Below the pieces are notes generated by a model. That model worked only from the letters and a program-made list of their open reading frames with translations. It made no database searches and was not told the origin of the DNA. A stretch of DNA of 64,000 bases from Pseudoips prasinana (taxonomy: Eukaryota > Arthropoda > Insecta > Lepidoptera > Nolidae): NCBI GenBank assembly GCA_951640165.1, contig OX621257.1:4847201-4911200 (forward strand), written 5' to 3'. Positions 44,306 to 55,019 of the stretch are shown here, in pieces; the first letter of the stretch is position 1, and each line of letters starts with the position of its first letter. A program made the position numbers and the translations under genes.

Positions 44306-44575
44306 GGTCACCGTAGCCTAGTTGGTAGTGCTCCTGTCTACGAAGCTGGTGGTCCTGTGTTCGAATCCCGGTAAGTGCAAATATTTGTGTGAAGAGCACG
44401 AATATTTGTTTCTTAGTCATGGATGTTTTCTATGTATATAAGTATTTATCTATCTATATAAGTATGTATATCGTCGCCTGGTACCCATAGTACAAGCTTT
44501 GCTTAGTTTGGGGCTAGGATGATCTGTGTGATATTGTCCCTAGATATTATTATATTATTATTATTATGGAATCCT
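44306..44575 (+). repeat. SINE-B, full copy
   Basis: GGTCACCGTAGCCTAGTTGG, GTGTTCGAATCCCGGTAAGT, tail with TATTATTATTATTATG. Confidence 0.9.
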
Positions 44576-44869
44576 TGTTCCTTTTCAGCGCTGGCAGGGC
44601 AGGCAGGTGGATCACGAATGTGTCGGTAGCGCGCCTTGTACTTAAATGTGCTTGTATATGTCGCATCAGAAGTACCGAAATGAAATGAAAATGAAAATGA
44701 TACAGTACCAAGTGATACAGTCCTGTTTCACTTGGTAATTTTGGTGCAAAAATATTTACAAATCATTTATTCTCATTCCTAAAGCAATTCGGGAAGATTT
44801 TTATTAGTGACTTAAACTGGAGATCAGTTTGAAATACTTGCGGGCCTTTTGTTTTTATCATCGTCGTCG

Positions 44870-45128
44870 TTACAACCATGGCGGCCAGTCTCAATGGAGA
44901 CTAGCCATCTGCGCGGGACATATTATAGTGCACAAGTGTGTGTGCGCAAACACAGGGGCACTTTCTATTCACCCTTACAATCTGATGGGACAGCTGACGC
45001 GCCCGGAAAGAGTTCTGGTTTTCTTAACAACAAAATCCTAATACCACTTTATTTGCCTCGACCAGGGTTTTGAATCCAGAACCTCATTAATTGCGGTTGA
45101 ATACCGGTAGGTCTAGACCAACGAGACA
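44870..45128 (-). repeat. SINE-A, shortened copy
   Basis: CATGGCGGCCAGTCTCAATG, GTGTGTGCGCAAACACAGGG and the head remnant GGTCTAGACCAACGAGACAG. About 90 bp of the middle is deleted. Confidence 0.8.
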
Positions 45129-45237
45129 GTGAAAAGGTTATCACGAAAATATAGGTAATCTACACCTACAAGATAACATAGCCTTACCTTCATCCACTTT
45201 TCTTCTTAGCGAAACTCATTAAATTTTTGTGACCCAG

Positions 45238-46035
45238 GGGCTCTGCTTTCTAAGTTGCCGAACATAGTTTTGGAATGGCGTTCAAATAAAGTAAAGGTTA
45301 AAAATTACTTAATCAATCGTTAAATCGGCTTCCATGAGCACATGAAATAATAAAAAGAAATAATAATAAAAAAGGTTTTTATTCACGAAGACTTTAAAAA
45401 AGCGCTTGTAAATAGTCAGAACATGTTTGTAGTAACATAGTTGTATACATTATTATTTCTAGTAACATAGATAATTAGGTACACATTGTATGAAAACATT
45501 TATACAATTTATTTTATTATAGCAATCTACAATAAAATCAATCAATAAGCTAGCTCGTATCAAGTTATTGCCAAGAGATTATGTTTAATTATCTAGTTTA
45601 AGTCTAATATTTTTACTACATATTGTCAATGGTTCTGTCTATATTAAAGGTATTATTATTATGACGGACCTTGTGTTAATAACGACGGTCGCGCTTTAAA
45701 GCTACCACCGGATCCAATGCGCCCCAACTGAGAAGACCCAGCGAAACAAACTCAGTGGATTCATCTACTACCGGTTTCAACACGACCCAAGTGAGACGGT
45801 CCGGCGATCATACTCAAGCGGGCATGAACACGGGATTTGGTCTAATTAGAGTAATTATTTAGTAGGCAAACACAATATATGCTCGATCGGTTGTCTGTCA
45901 TGTGACGTCATAAATGGTCCGGAATCGATTCTCTACGTTGAAGCCGATTTAAAGATTGATTAAGTCATTTTTAACCTTTATTTATTTGAACGCCGTTCAC
46001 GAAAACGATGTTCGGCGACTTAGCCGGTAGAGTCC
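45238..46035. mobile_element. FB-1 split by an insertion
   Basis: The left arm (GGGGCTCTGCTTTCTAAGTT to TTAAATCGGCTTCCATGAGC) occupies 45238-45340. The centre and right arm (TGACGTCATAAATGGTCCGG to GGCGACTTAGCCGGTAGAG) occupy 45897-46035. About 555 bp of other sequence, beginning with a LINE tail, separates them. Confidence 0.82.
45352..45660 (-). repeat. LINE 3' end, inside FB-1
   Basis: AAAAGGTTTTTATTCACGAA, AGACTTTAAAAAAGCGCTTG and GTCAATGGTTCTGTCTATAT, ending at an ATTATTATTATG run. Confidence 0.75.
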
Positions 46036-46210
46036 CAGAACATGGCCACACTAATTGCCCTGCTTGTGGTATTTCTACATCCAGTATCATAATGATATCT
46101 CAAGTTATATGGAGATGTGTATTGTGTACTGAACTGCGGTTTTACTCCACTGAATAAATCATGCTGAAATATATTAATTATTCAGTGGAATTCTCACCAC
46201 AAGATTAAGG

Positions 46211-46247
46211 AAACTTATTTAGGACTACACTAGTCCTAAATAAGTTT
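46211..46247. repeat. Perfect inverted repeat, 17 bp arms
   Basis: AAACTTATTTAGGACTA and TAGTCCTAAATAAGTTT around CAC. Confidence 0.92.
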
Positions 46248-46480
46248 TAATCATTTCGAAACGACTGAACTTAAAAGGCGACTTTATTTTTTCTTCAAAC
46301 CCCCGAAGTAAGACACAACTATGCTCAAACAAAACTTCGTTAATCGTCCAATATACTTCAGAGCGAACTGACACAGTATACGTTCTACAGTAGTTCCCAT
46401 CCTATGTGGACTTACACAGCAATAATGTACTCCTGGTCGAATTTTGGCCATAGCGGCCAGTATAGCCATCTGCGTGGGAC

Positions 46481-46848
46481 AAATGAAATGAAATGAAATT
46501 TATTCAGCACTTTGGTATTAACATACACTTGTACTTGTCAATGTCAATGCAGTACATAAACATAGTGGATAGTATAAAATTTACAAAAAAAAAATTCATT
46601 AGTCCGTCCGTGCGGTTTGTTTTATCGCATATATTTTCTGAAATCCTTAAATAAATAACAAGTTACTAATCTATTATTTTGAAATTTAGTTCTACTATAT
46701 TAAAATTAAAGAATGGAAGACAAAAGCAAAAAGACGAAATTATAAATGAGGGTGTGATCGCATTCACGGGATCACCGATCACGCGTTAATGGGCCAAAGC
46801 GATCCTCGCCAATGAGGAACCTACCCTAGCTAGCCTGCGGCTTTCTCT
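46481..46848 (-). mobile_element. 5'-truncated LINE inserted in SINE-A
   Basis: Repeated AAATGAAATG at the low end is its 3' tail. It matches 15345-15610 over 46486-46745 and extends ~100 bp further 5' than the shared part. Confidence 0.75.
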
Positions 46849-46994
46849 ACTATAATGCACAAGTGTGTGCGCAAACACAGGGGCACTTTCTATTTAATCA
46901 CTGCCATGTTCTGAGGGAAGACAAAAAAAAACGGCGTTACGGGTGCTCCGAGGCACGGGTCACACTCATGTTCCGAAGGTACGACTAGTGACGG

Positions 46995-47056
46995 ACCTGA
47001 TAGGGGTCGGGTATAAGACATACGGCCGTATGTCTTATACCCGACCCCTATCAGGT
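46995..47056. repeat. 62 bp perfect palindrome
   Basis: The arm ACCTGATAGGGGTCGGGTAT with AAGACATACGG is followed at once by its inverse. There is no spacer. Confidence 0.95.
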
Positions 47057-47257
47057 ACATGCTCTCCGAGGCATGGGGGGATCTTAACGCCAACTCTCAG
47101 ACTTCGGGCTCATTATGTGAAATTTTCTTAATAAAAAAAAATGAGCGTGTTTTAGACCACACGGCTGAAGCAAAAATTCCAACATAACTATGCTGTGAGG
47201 GCAAGAGAGAAAGAAAATCTGTGCTCACACCTCTCTCTCTTGCCTTTACAGTATTAC

Positions 47258-47345
47258 ACGTCAGTAAGCCATGTCAGAGGCCTACTGGGCGGCTTGAACA
47301 ACTCTGACACCAGGGTAACCACTGCCCATACGATAAGCAAGCAAG
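47258..47345 (+). repeat. 5S-like SINE, 3' half
   Basis: GTAAGCCATGTCAGAGGCCT, ACTGGGCGGCTTGAACAACT and CCACTGCCCATACGATAAGC. The 5S-like part is absent. Confidence 0.75.
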
Positions 47346-47542
47346 CAAGTATTACACGATCTCGTAACTCTCTCTCTTTCTATTTTCCCTAAATTATATC
47401 TCCCTCTCAGTTCACCTCGCGCGGTCACACTTTTCGTAACGCTCTCGTCACGCATTTATCAGCTTACTCCCCAAATCAAGCGAGCGTAAAAAGGTTTTAC
47501 TTCGAAAATTCTATAAATACTTTTTGACCCGACCCGGCATTA

Positions 47543-47775
47543 GTGATTACCTCATCATGTCAGCCAAAGTACGTCCACTGCTGGATAGAAGCCTCCCCAA
47601 AGAATGGGGGGATATGCCACGCTTGGCAGACGGGTTGGCGATCGCAGTTTGATAGTCATAGTTCACAGAAAAACGCTGCAGCCCGTTCTCCGGCAGGTAT
47701 TCCCTCGGACGATTTCTACGCTCCCCACGGGATGAGTTAGGGTAATGATATTCTATGCCGTCACCACACAGCAAT
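47543..47775 (-). repeat. RTE-tailed SINE, full copy
   Basis: TCATCATGTCAGCCAAAGTA, CGTCCACTGCTGGATAGAAG, CACGGGATGAGTTAGGGTAA and TGCCGTCACCACACAGCAA. Confidence 0.83.
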
Positions 47776-47965
47776 GATAGTGACCTATTAAGACTTATAA
47801 GTGTACCAGAGATATTCTGGAGGCGTAAGCAGGGAGCGGTCCGAGTTATAGGGGTACAATCAACAGCAAAAGTAAATGATCAAATCAAATATTCAATACT
47901 GTGTGCCGGTGAGGTATTCAAAACTACGGGAGTGTTAAGTATACAAAATGTTAGCTAGTGATACT

Positions 47966-48200
47966 GCCGCTCAATATATATGGCCTTTGCGTCTGTTACA
48001 GACGATTTACGGCGCATTGTCTGTGAGATATTTCTTTTTGTGGCTAAACAAACCGATGCGAGAGCGACATAGCCTGCCGCAGGCCTGACAAGAGAAGTTT
48101 GCGGTGGTTGGTGCCGAGCCGCTTTCATGTCGCTTCTGTCTCCTATCAGCAAGTACTCCAAACCAGGCTTCATCACAGATCTTACGCCGCACAATATCCA
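47966..48200 (-). pseudogene. LINE reverse-transcriptase 3' fragment, second copy
   Basis: The frame RKICDEAWFGVLADRRQKRH, then SAPTTANFSCQACGRLCRSR and IGLFSHKKKYLTDNAP, is the same C-terminus as 41868-42912. The last finger Cys is changed to Tyr (KKYLTD versus KKCLSD). It is truncated at the VRRK junction. Confidence 0.8.
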
Positions 48201-48292
48201 TCATCATTCATAAACTCTCATCCGATTTTGATCATCTACTTTTTCCGTTGAATGTACGTTGGCTCTCTTTTTAAAACGTAGCCAGATCTATA

Positions 48293-48828
48293 TACATATA
48301 ATAAAATCGTAGGAAACTCAAAACTGTACATTGAATGCTTGGGGCGTGCTCTACAATCGATATCGAAGCCAAAAATATAGTTTTTAGATTTTTGTCTGTT
48401 TGTTTGTATGTATGTCCGGCCTAAACTCAAAAAGTACTGCATGGATTTAATTCAAATTTTGCATGAATATAATAATAATAATATCTGGGAACAATGTCAC
48501 ACAGATCATCCTAGCCCCAAACTAAGCAAAGCTTGTACTATGGGTACCAGGCGACGATATACATACTTATATAGATAGATAAATACATATATACATAGAA
48601 AACATCAATGACTCAGAAACAAATATTCGTGCTCATCACACAAATATTTTCACTTACCGGGATTCAGGCAGGAGCACTTCCAACTAGGCTATGGTGACCG
48701 TCAAAATATAACTAAGAGGTCGGGTCAACATAATATAGGTTACATATTATCACGCTATCACCTACGGGGGAGGAGCTGTGATAATTTATTAAATTTAACG
48801 CGGGTAAAACCGCGGGGCACTGCTAGTT
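48293..48828 (+). repeat. Rep-G, long form, split by SINE-B
   Basis: Rep-G reads to TTTTGCATGAATAT (48470), is interrupted, and resumes AACTAAGAGGTCGGGTCAAC at about 48710, ending GGGGCACTGCTAGT. Confidence 0.88.
48471..48704 (-). repeat. SINE-B inserted in Rep-G with 5 bp AATAT duplication
   Basis: AATAT is at 48466-48470 and 48705-48709. The tail lies at the low end and the head at the high end. A deletion has removed the B-box part of the head (GGGATTCAGGCAGGAGCACT). Confidence 0.82.
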
Positions 48829-49227
48829 TATTATAAGAAAGATGTACTACTGCAGTATTCTGTGGTCTAAATACGTTCTTTTCAGCAGGCACAAGTTTTC
48901 AACACCTCACAAACGTAACCAATGAATTTTCGTAATAAGAAAAGTTTGATATCAGTTCAAAAGTTTGGTGTGATAATGGATTTGTTTGTCCTTAATTTCG
49001 ATCACTTGGAATTAATAACTGCCTTAGTTTCTGCTATCGGGTCATGAGATTCCTACAAAAGAGGTTTCCTTTCATCGTTTATACAACTTGCAACATAAAT
49101 AGTGTGGAGTAGTTTGGTTGCTCTTTCAGCCTCTTTCATTATGTCAGCTAATTGACGGTACTGGTGAACAAGGGGAAGAGTTTCGCAAGTCTATTGCGCA
49201 ACTTTTCTGTTGTTTTATGTTTTAACT
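48829..49227. other. No gene seen
   Basis: AT-rich, no recognised repeat. Confidence 0.4.
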
Positions 49228-49565
49228 AGGTGTGCCCCGCCGTCCTACCCGCGTTAAATTTTATAAATTATCACAGCTCCTCCCCCGTAGGTGATAGTGT
49301 ATTTGTGTGCCTATATGTTGACTCGACCTCTTAGTACTATTCATGCAAAATTTGAAGTAAATCCATGCACTACTTTTTGAGTTTAGCCTGGACATACATA
49401 CGGACAAAGAGACAAAAATTCTAAAAAGTAATATTTGGATTAGATGTTGACTGTAGCTCACACCACAAGTATCCTTTAAAAAAATATTAATAATATTCTG
49501 GGACAATAATAATAAAAATTCAATGTACAGTTTTGACTTTCCTACGATTTTATTATATATGTATA
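49228..49565 (-). repeat. Rep-G, long form
   Basis: GTGTGCCCCGCCGTCCTACC to TTTCCTACGATTTTATTATA. A ~25 bp SINE tail piece (AATAATATTCTGGGACAATA) lies near 49490-49515. Confidence 0.85.
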
Positions 49566-49934
49566 GATTACCTACTGTTACCGATTATAGTAGAAAAAGA
49601 AAAATGTATTTTGCACACAATCAGCCTACCATTGTCCTTGAGTCCTTTTAATTTCACTCGTCCAAATTTAGACGTCTTACACTGTATAAAATATTTATTA
49701 GCATTTTCTAATAACCTAACCGTTAGAAAACCTACGACTCCAATTACAATAAAAACATTTTGGAAATGAGCTGATACTCTTCTGGGCCGATATTAACCAA
49801 ACATAGCTAAGAACTACCGCAAGGAAACTGGCTTTCAAATGGAACCGCATCGAAATCGGTGCATCCATTTGAGAGCTATGATGCCACAGACACACATAGA
49901 CAGACTTACCAATGTCAAACTTATAGCCGTTTGA

Positions 49935-50005
49935 CAAAAGTCGTTAAGTCATGTCAGGGGCCTATTGGGTGACTTGAAGTACTCTGGCACTAATAGCTTA
50001 AATTA
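49935..50005 (+). repeat. 5S-like SINE, 3' fragment
   Basis: AAGTCGTTAAGTCATGTCAG and GGGCCTATTGGGTGACTTGA. Confidence 0.6.
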
Positions 50006-50037
50006 GGTGTGGATTATGATAATGTTTATGTATTGAT

Positions 50038-50235
50038 AATCACACTAATATTATAAAGGCGAAATTTGTGAGTGTGTGACTGTGTGAGTGTGTATGTTGG
50101 TTACTTCTTCATGTCTCAACGGCTGCAGAAATTTTAATAAAATTTGGTATGGAGTTAACTGCCACTCTAGATTAACACATAGACTATAATTTATAAAATT
50201 TAACGCGGGTAAAACCACGGGGCGCAGGTAGTTGT
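50038..50235 (+). repeat. Rep-G, short form
   Basis: ATCACACTAATATTATAAAG to CGGGTAAAACCACGGGGCGC. Inverse of 13448-13622. Confidence 0.8.
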
Positions 50236-50549
50236 TTCTATAAGTATCTATACATATAATAAAATCGTAGGAAAGTTACATATAATAAAATCGTGTGGCG
50301 CAGCGGCTATTTTATAAAGATACTTTACATTAAAAAAAAAACAAATTGCAGTTTATTTCTTCTTTGCAATATATACAACCTTTACTACTCTTTATTTTCC
50401 AAGAGCTGTCTTCTTGTCTACCTACTTTTACTTTTTCTTCCTAAACCTGTGTATATATGTGAAACTATTTAATTGGCCTTCATCTTTTATTCTATGTGTC
50501 ATTTGTATTCTAGATGTTAGTTTTCTAAAGCAATAAAATAAAATATAGT

Positions 50550-51060
50550 ATAAAATAAAAATAAAAAAGGTTTTTATTCACGTAGACTTTAAAAAAGCGC
50601 TTGTAAATAGTCAGAACATGTTTGTAGTAATATAGTTGTATACATTATTATTTCCATTTATTGGTCACCGTAGCCTAGTTGGTAGTGCTCCTGCCTACGA
50701 AGCTGGTGGTTCTGGGTTAGAATCCCGGTAAGTGCAAATATTTGTGTGATGAGCACAAATATTTTTTTCTGAGTCATGGATGTTTTCTATGTATATAAGT
50801 ATTTATCTATCTATATATGTATGTATAACGTCGCCTGGTATCCATAGTACAAGCTTTGCTTAGTTTGGGGCTAGGATGATCTGTGTGACATTGTCCCTAG
50901 ATATATATTATATTTATTTTATAATATCAATTATATTTAGCTAGCTTGTATTAAGTTATTGTCAAAGAGATTATGTTTAAGTTTAATTATCAAAAATTAT
51001 AGTTTTACCTATATTTTTACTACATATTGTCTGAATGGTTCGGTATTATTATTATGGCGG
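50550..51060 (-). repeat. LINE 3' end split by SINE-B
   Basis: The tail piece (GTTTTTATTCACGTAGACTT to TACATTATTATTTCC) precedes, and TAGCTAGCTTGTATTAAGTT to GTCTGAATGGTTCGGT follows, a SINE-B copy. A piece of upstream open sequence on the minus strand (51060-51205) has no recognised motif. Confidence 0.75.
50664..50905 (+). repeat. SINE-B inserted in a LINE tail
   Basis: GGTCACCGTAGCCTAGTTGG to TGACATTGTCCCTAGATATA. The B box has one change (GGGTTAGAATCCCGG). Confidence 0.88.
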
Positions 51061-51193
51061 TATTAGTATATAAAACAAAGAAGACCATGTGAAGTCCTGA
51101 TGCAGAACGTGCTTCAAAAAGCTTGGAAACTGATATTTTCCAAATGTCGTCTGTTACACAAGCCTTTTGGAATATAGATCTCCCTTTCCTATG

Positions 51194-51247
51194 AAACTTC
51201 GTCAATTTCAGCTTAGAGCTATCTCTAAGCTGAAATTGACGAAGTTT
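51194..51247. repeat. Perfect inverted repeat, 25 bp arms, 4 bp spacer
   Basis: AAACTTCGTCAATTTCAGCT with TAGAG, then CTAT, then the exact inverse. Confidence 0.95.
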
Positions 51248-51249
51248 AA

Positions 51250-52099
51250 CTTGAAGATTTTAAATATGAACTAAGATTAGTTGGTGTGTTTGGCAAGTCC
51301 AGAATATTAATATTTCCCCATAGAAAAGATATCCAGTCACTTTCAACGGTCCGTAAGTGATCTGAGGTTAGGCACCTAGGCTGCCGTACATGTACTAAAA
51401 AGCCGTAATATAGTGAAATTTTCCACGGCTAATATTTTTTTTACAAAATTATATAATACAAATAAAACTTACTTAACCAAATTTATCGTCCTAATAGTTT
51501 AAAAAAAAACTTGAGAGGTGTCAAGGGACACCCGGATGGAACGAAGTTATTTCTTATTATTTCTTATGTACAAAAAACCTGTATACACTCAACAAAAATA
51601 ATCGTCGCGACACCACACTGTTCCATGCGAAATAGAAATGAAAATATCTAGCTTGCTTTCTATAAGAGAGACAGACAGAGAAACATGCGCACGCCGCACA
51701 GCTGCAAAAAGTGTCGTGACAACTTTTCGTAAGAATTTTTATCCGTCTAGCCCGCGATAAGGAACTTCGTTCCAATAATATAATAAGATTTAGTTTATTT
51801 TCTGACAACTACATAGGCCTGGTGCAACACAGATGTTCTCCCATAAACTTATACAACCAGCTAGGAATGGAAGATGTAACCGATGCACGAGGGTGTAACA
51901 GCACCTACTTCCGGGTGTTAAAATAAAATACCAACAGCATAATCAGTTGTCTTAGAAGGAAGGTAGACACTAAGCCTTGTGGTAGACTCACAGGTCATTT
52001 TACCAAACCTTAATTAGTTATTTAATTTCCTGGCGCTATAACTCCAGAACGCACGAACCGATTTCCAAGGTTTTGCATTCGTTGGAAAGGTCTCGGGCT
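51250..52099. other. No gene; possible degraded repeat at 51508-51790
   Basis: GGATGGAACGAAGTT near 51533 and AAGGAACTTCGTTCC near 51759 are inverted relative to each other, which may mark an old element. Nothing else recognised. Confidence 0.35.
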
Positions 52100-52167
52100 C
52101 CGTGAGGTTTATAGCAAGAATTTTTTTTTAATTTAACGCGGGTAACACCGCGGGGCACAGCTAGTAC
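52100..52167 (+). repeat. Rep-G terminal fragment
   Basis: AATTTAACGCGGGTAACACC and GCGGGGCACAGCTAGTA. Confidence 0.7.
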
Positions 52168-52261
52168 TGTATAACAAAATTTTTGTGGATTAACTTGAGT
52201 ACACTAATGACTACTCTATACAAACGTAATAAAGTGACTATTACCTTGATAAATGTGTTTC

Positions 52262-52375
52262 TGAAAGGACATTTAAGTTATTGGACGGCAGTGGGTAGTC
52301 GCAAGTTTGTAGATACGTGACCACTAGATTGGATTAATTTCTGAGCATCTCCGTGTTTCCGATGGCATGTTAATA
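52262..52375 (+). repeat. 5S-like SINE, 5' half, diverged
   Basis: GGGTAGTCGCAAGTTTGTAG and ATACGTGACCACTAGATTGG, then AATTTCTGAGCATCTCCGTG, align with the 5' half of the copy at 60478-60712. Confidence 0.55.
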
Positions 52376-52450
52376 GTAATAATATAATTATAATACGTAA
52401 CATGTTCTCGTCCGAAATACCGCAGTGTCTCAAGTCGAAAGCCTTTGACC

Positions 52451-52695
52451 TGGGGCTCTACCGGCTATGTCATCGAACATCGTTTTCGTGAATGGCGTTC
52501 AAATAAATAAAGGTTAAAAATGACTTAATCAATCGTTGAATCAGCTTCAACGTTGACAATCGATTCCGGACCATTTATGACGTCACATGTGGTCATGGAA
52601 GCCGATTTAACGATTGATTAAGTCATTTTTAACCTTTATTTATTTGAACGCCACAGACGAAAATGATGTGCGGCGACTTAGCCGGTAGAGCCCCA
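52451..52695. mobile_element. FB-1, full copy
   Basis: 245 bp, TGGGGCTCTACCGGCT to its inverse CCGGTAGAGCCCCA, arms >100 bp. It abuts an RTE fragment. Confidence 0.87.
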
Positions 52696-53126
52696 GTTGC
52701 CAGTGATGGCTTACGGAACAGAGACGTGGTCGCTCACTATGGGCCTTATCAGGCGGCTCAAGGTCACCCAAAGAGCAATGCAGAGGGCTATGCTCGGAGT
52801 TTCCCTGTGGGATCGAAACAGAAATGTCGAAATCCGCAGGTGAACCAAAGTCACCGACATAGCCTGCAGAATTACAAAACTGAAGTGGCAGTGGGCGGGG
52901 CATATAGCTCGTAGAACCGACAGCCGTTGGGGCAGAAAGGTTCTCGAGTGGCGACCACGAACCGGAAGACGCAGCGTGGACAGGTCCCTTACTAGATGGA
53001 CCGATGATTTTGTGCGGGAACTGCTAACTGCTGGATGCGAATAGCGCAAGACCGGCAATTGTGGAGAATTTTGGGGGACGCCTTTGTCCAGCAGTGGACG
53101 ACTTTCGGCTGATATGATGATGATGT
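52696..53126 (+). pseudogene. RTE-like LINE C-terminal region and tail
   Basis: The frame reads LPVMAYGTETWSLTMGLIRR, LKVTQRAMQRAMLGVSLWDR, a TGA in the middle, then DIACRITKLKWQWAGHIARR, KVLEWRPRTGRRSVDRSLTR and WTDD. It ends in CAGCAGTGGACGACTTTCGG and (GAT)n. The same C-terminus and tail occur at 25496. The coding part is broken by at least one stop. Confidence 0.85.
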
Positions 53127-53387
53127 TAATAATAACATCCTGTATAGTATGATAAGTATCTTAGATTTTGAAGACTAATTAGTTAGATGTAATTTAATGA
53201 AGGTTGTGTCCATCTTACATTGTTGTGGAACTCTGTAATAGGCTAAGTGTAATCGTACAAGTAAGTGTATGTGTAAATGGCATGCGATTAATTAAAATAG
53301 CTGTAGAGTTTCCTTAAGTTAATAAATAATGCAACACTTATTATGACTGATTCAATTGATTTCTGTACCTACATATACCCTTGTTTG

Positions 53388-53692
53388 TTTTTAGGGTTCC
53401 GTACCCAAAGGGTAAAACGGGACCCTATTACTAAGACTTCGCTGTCTGTCTGTCCGTCTGTCACCAGGCTGTATCTCATGAACCGTGATAGTTAGACAGT
53501 TGAAATTTTCACAGATGATGTATTTTTGTTGCCGCTATAACAAAGAATACTACAAAATAAAATAAAATAAATATTTAAGGGGGCTCCCATACAACATACG
53601 TTGTATGTTGCAACATACGTTGTATCTTTTGCTCGTTTTTATAAAAAGTGGTACGAAACCCTTCGTGTGCGAGTCCGACTCGCACTTGGCTG
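53388..53692 (-). repeat. Rep-I copy
   Basis: TTTTTAGGGTTCCGTACCCA to GCGAGTCCGACTCGCACTTG. A 15 bp ACATACGTTGTATGT-like segment is locally duplicated near 53593-53625. Confidence 0.85.
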
Positions 53693-53981
53693 AACTTTTT
53701 ATATACCTAATATGTGCATCTGTGCATCAAAAAATAATCACATACTAAGTAATGTAAATGTACAAACTTTCTTGGGTATAAGAGTGAATATGTAATGAGT
53801 AATATCAATATAACTGAGCCAAACGCTGAATACGGGAATTTTGGTGACGGCAAATGAGGTGGCAGTTTGGATGCGCGCTCTTTGAGAAAGGTTGCGGTAG
53901 ATGAGCCCGATCTATTTGTGTGAGATGATTTTAGAGAAACAGAGTAATATATATTTTTAGGAATGTAAAAAGATTTTAACC

Positions 53982-54252
53982 AAACCGGCCAAGTGCGAGT
54001 CGGACTTCCGCACGAAGGGTTCCGAACCATTATCTATAAAAATACACGTTCGTTGTATGGGAACCGCCTTAAATATTTATTTTATTTTATTTTTTAGTCT
54101 TTGTTTTTATAGCGGCAACAGAAATTCATCATCTGTGAATATTTCACAGCTGATGCCACGCTTCATGAGATACAGCCTGGTGACAGGCGGACAGACACAC
54201 AGAAAGCGAAGTCTTAGTAATAGGGGCCCGTTTTACCCTTTGGGACCTTAAT
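53982..54252 (+). repeat. Rep-I copy
   Basis: GGCCAAGTGCGAGTCGGACT to GCCCGTTTTACCCTTTGGGA. Inverted relative to the copy ~300 bp upstream. Confidence 0.85.
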
Positions 54253-54329
54253 AAAAAAAGTTTATTAACACTTCAAAATAATTAATTTAGAAATTAGCAA
54301 CAAACTTCATACGACTAATCACTAAAACA

Positions 54330-54540
54330 TACACAGTGAACACTGCAATCTATATCTTCTATTTATATTTCGTCGCTGCATCCTCGAGATTTTCATATTA
54401 CACAGTAGTACACTCTTCAATGTACTGGACATCGAACACTTTTTAGAGCTTGCAACATTAAAAAGACAAAATGTCAACGTCATATTTCCGCCGCCACCTG
54501 GATGTCACCTCATTCGCTTTTCGTGTTGGGCATCGAAACA
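54330..54540 (-). repeat. Unnamed repeat shared with 59490-59650
   Basis: TCGTCGCTGCATCCTCGAGA, CACTCTTCAATGTACTGGAC and TCCGCCGCCACCTGGATGTC occur here and, inverted, at 59500-59650. Confidence 0.75.
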
Positions 54541-54989
54541 TCAATTCTTTTTATTTTATTTTATTTTCAGTAAACAAGTGTTATAATTATATTATAGTGA
54601 CATTTAATGTGAATTACTGTATTGGCCTATAAAAATGGGCTAGTTTAAGTTCACGAAGAAGGAATATGAAGAAAAATTTGGTGCCGATTGAATCTACGCA
54701 AATGCCGAGTGTCAGCAAAAAATGTAAGTACATACTTACTCTCCAGCAAATATACAACATATTGAATCTTAAGGTGACCGACGGTTACAACGATACTATC
54801 ATTTTATTTTATTACCAATTATGATTACATTACACTCCCCTGGCAAACAGGCGTGAGTCTATGAATAATTAGATTTTAGTTTTACTAGCTGAATGTTTTC
54901 TGGCATTATTAGATTATTCTAACCTATTTTACAGTTAGCCATTCTATGGCATAAGATCTGCCCTTTGTGTCAGATAGTACAAGCCCTGT

Positions 54990-55019
54990 TTTTACAACAG
55001 GTATGTACCTGTTGTAAAA
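54990..55019. repeat. Perfect inverted repeat, 14 bp arms
   Basis: TTTTACAACAGGTA and TACCTGTTGTAAAA around TG. Confidence 0.9.

Larger units (their letters stand above)
46432..47130 (-). repeat. SINE-A split by a LINE tail and carrying a palindrome
   Basis: SINE-A begins CTGGTCGAATTTTGGCCATA, is broken after CTGCGTGGGAC (46480) and resumes at ACTATAATGCACAAGTGTG (about 46849). Its body then contains the palindrome at 46995-47056 and ends near CAGACTTCGGGCTCATTATG. Confidence 0.82.
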
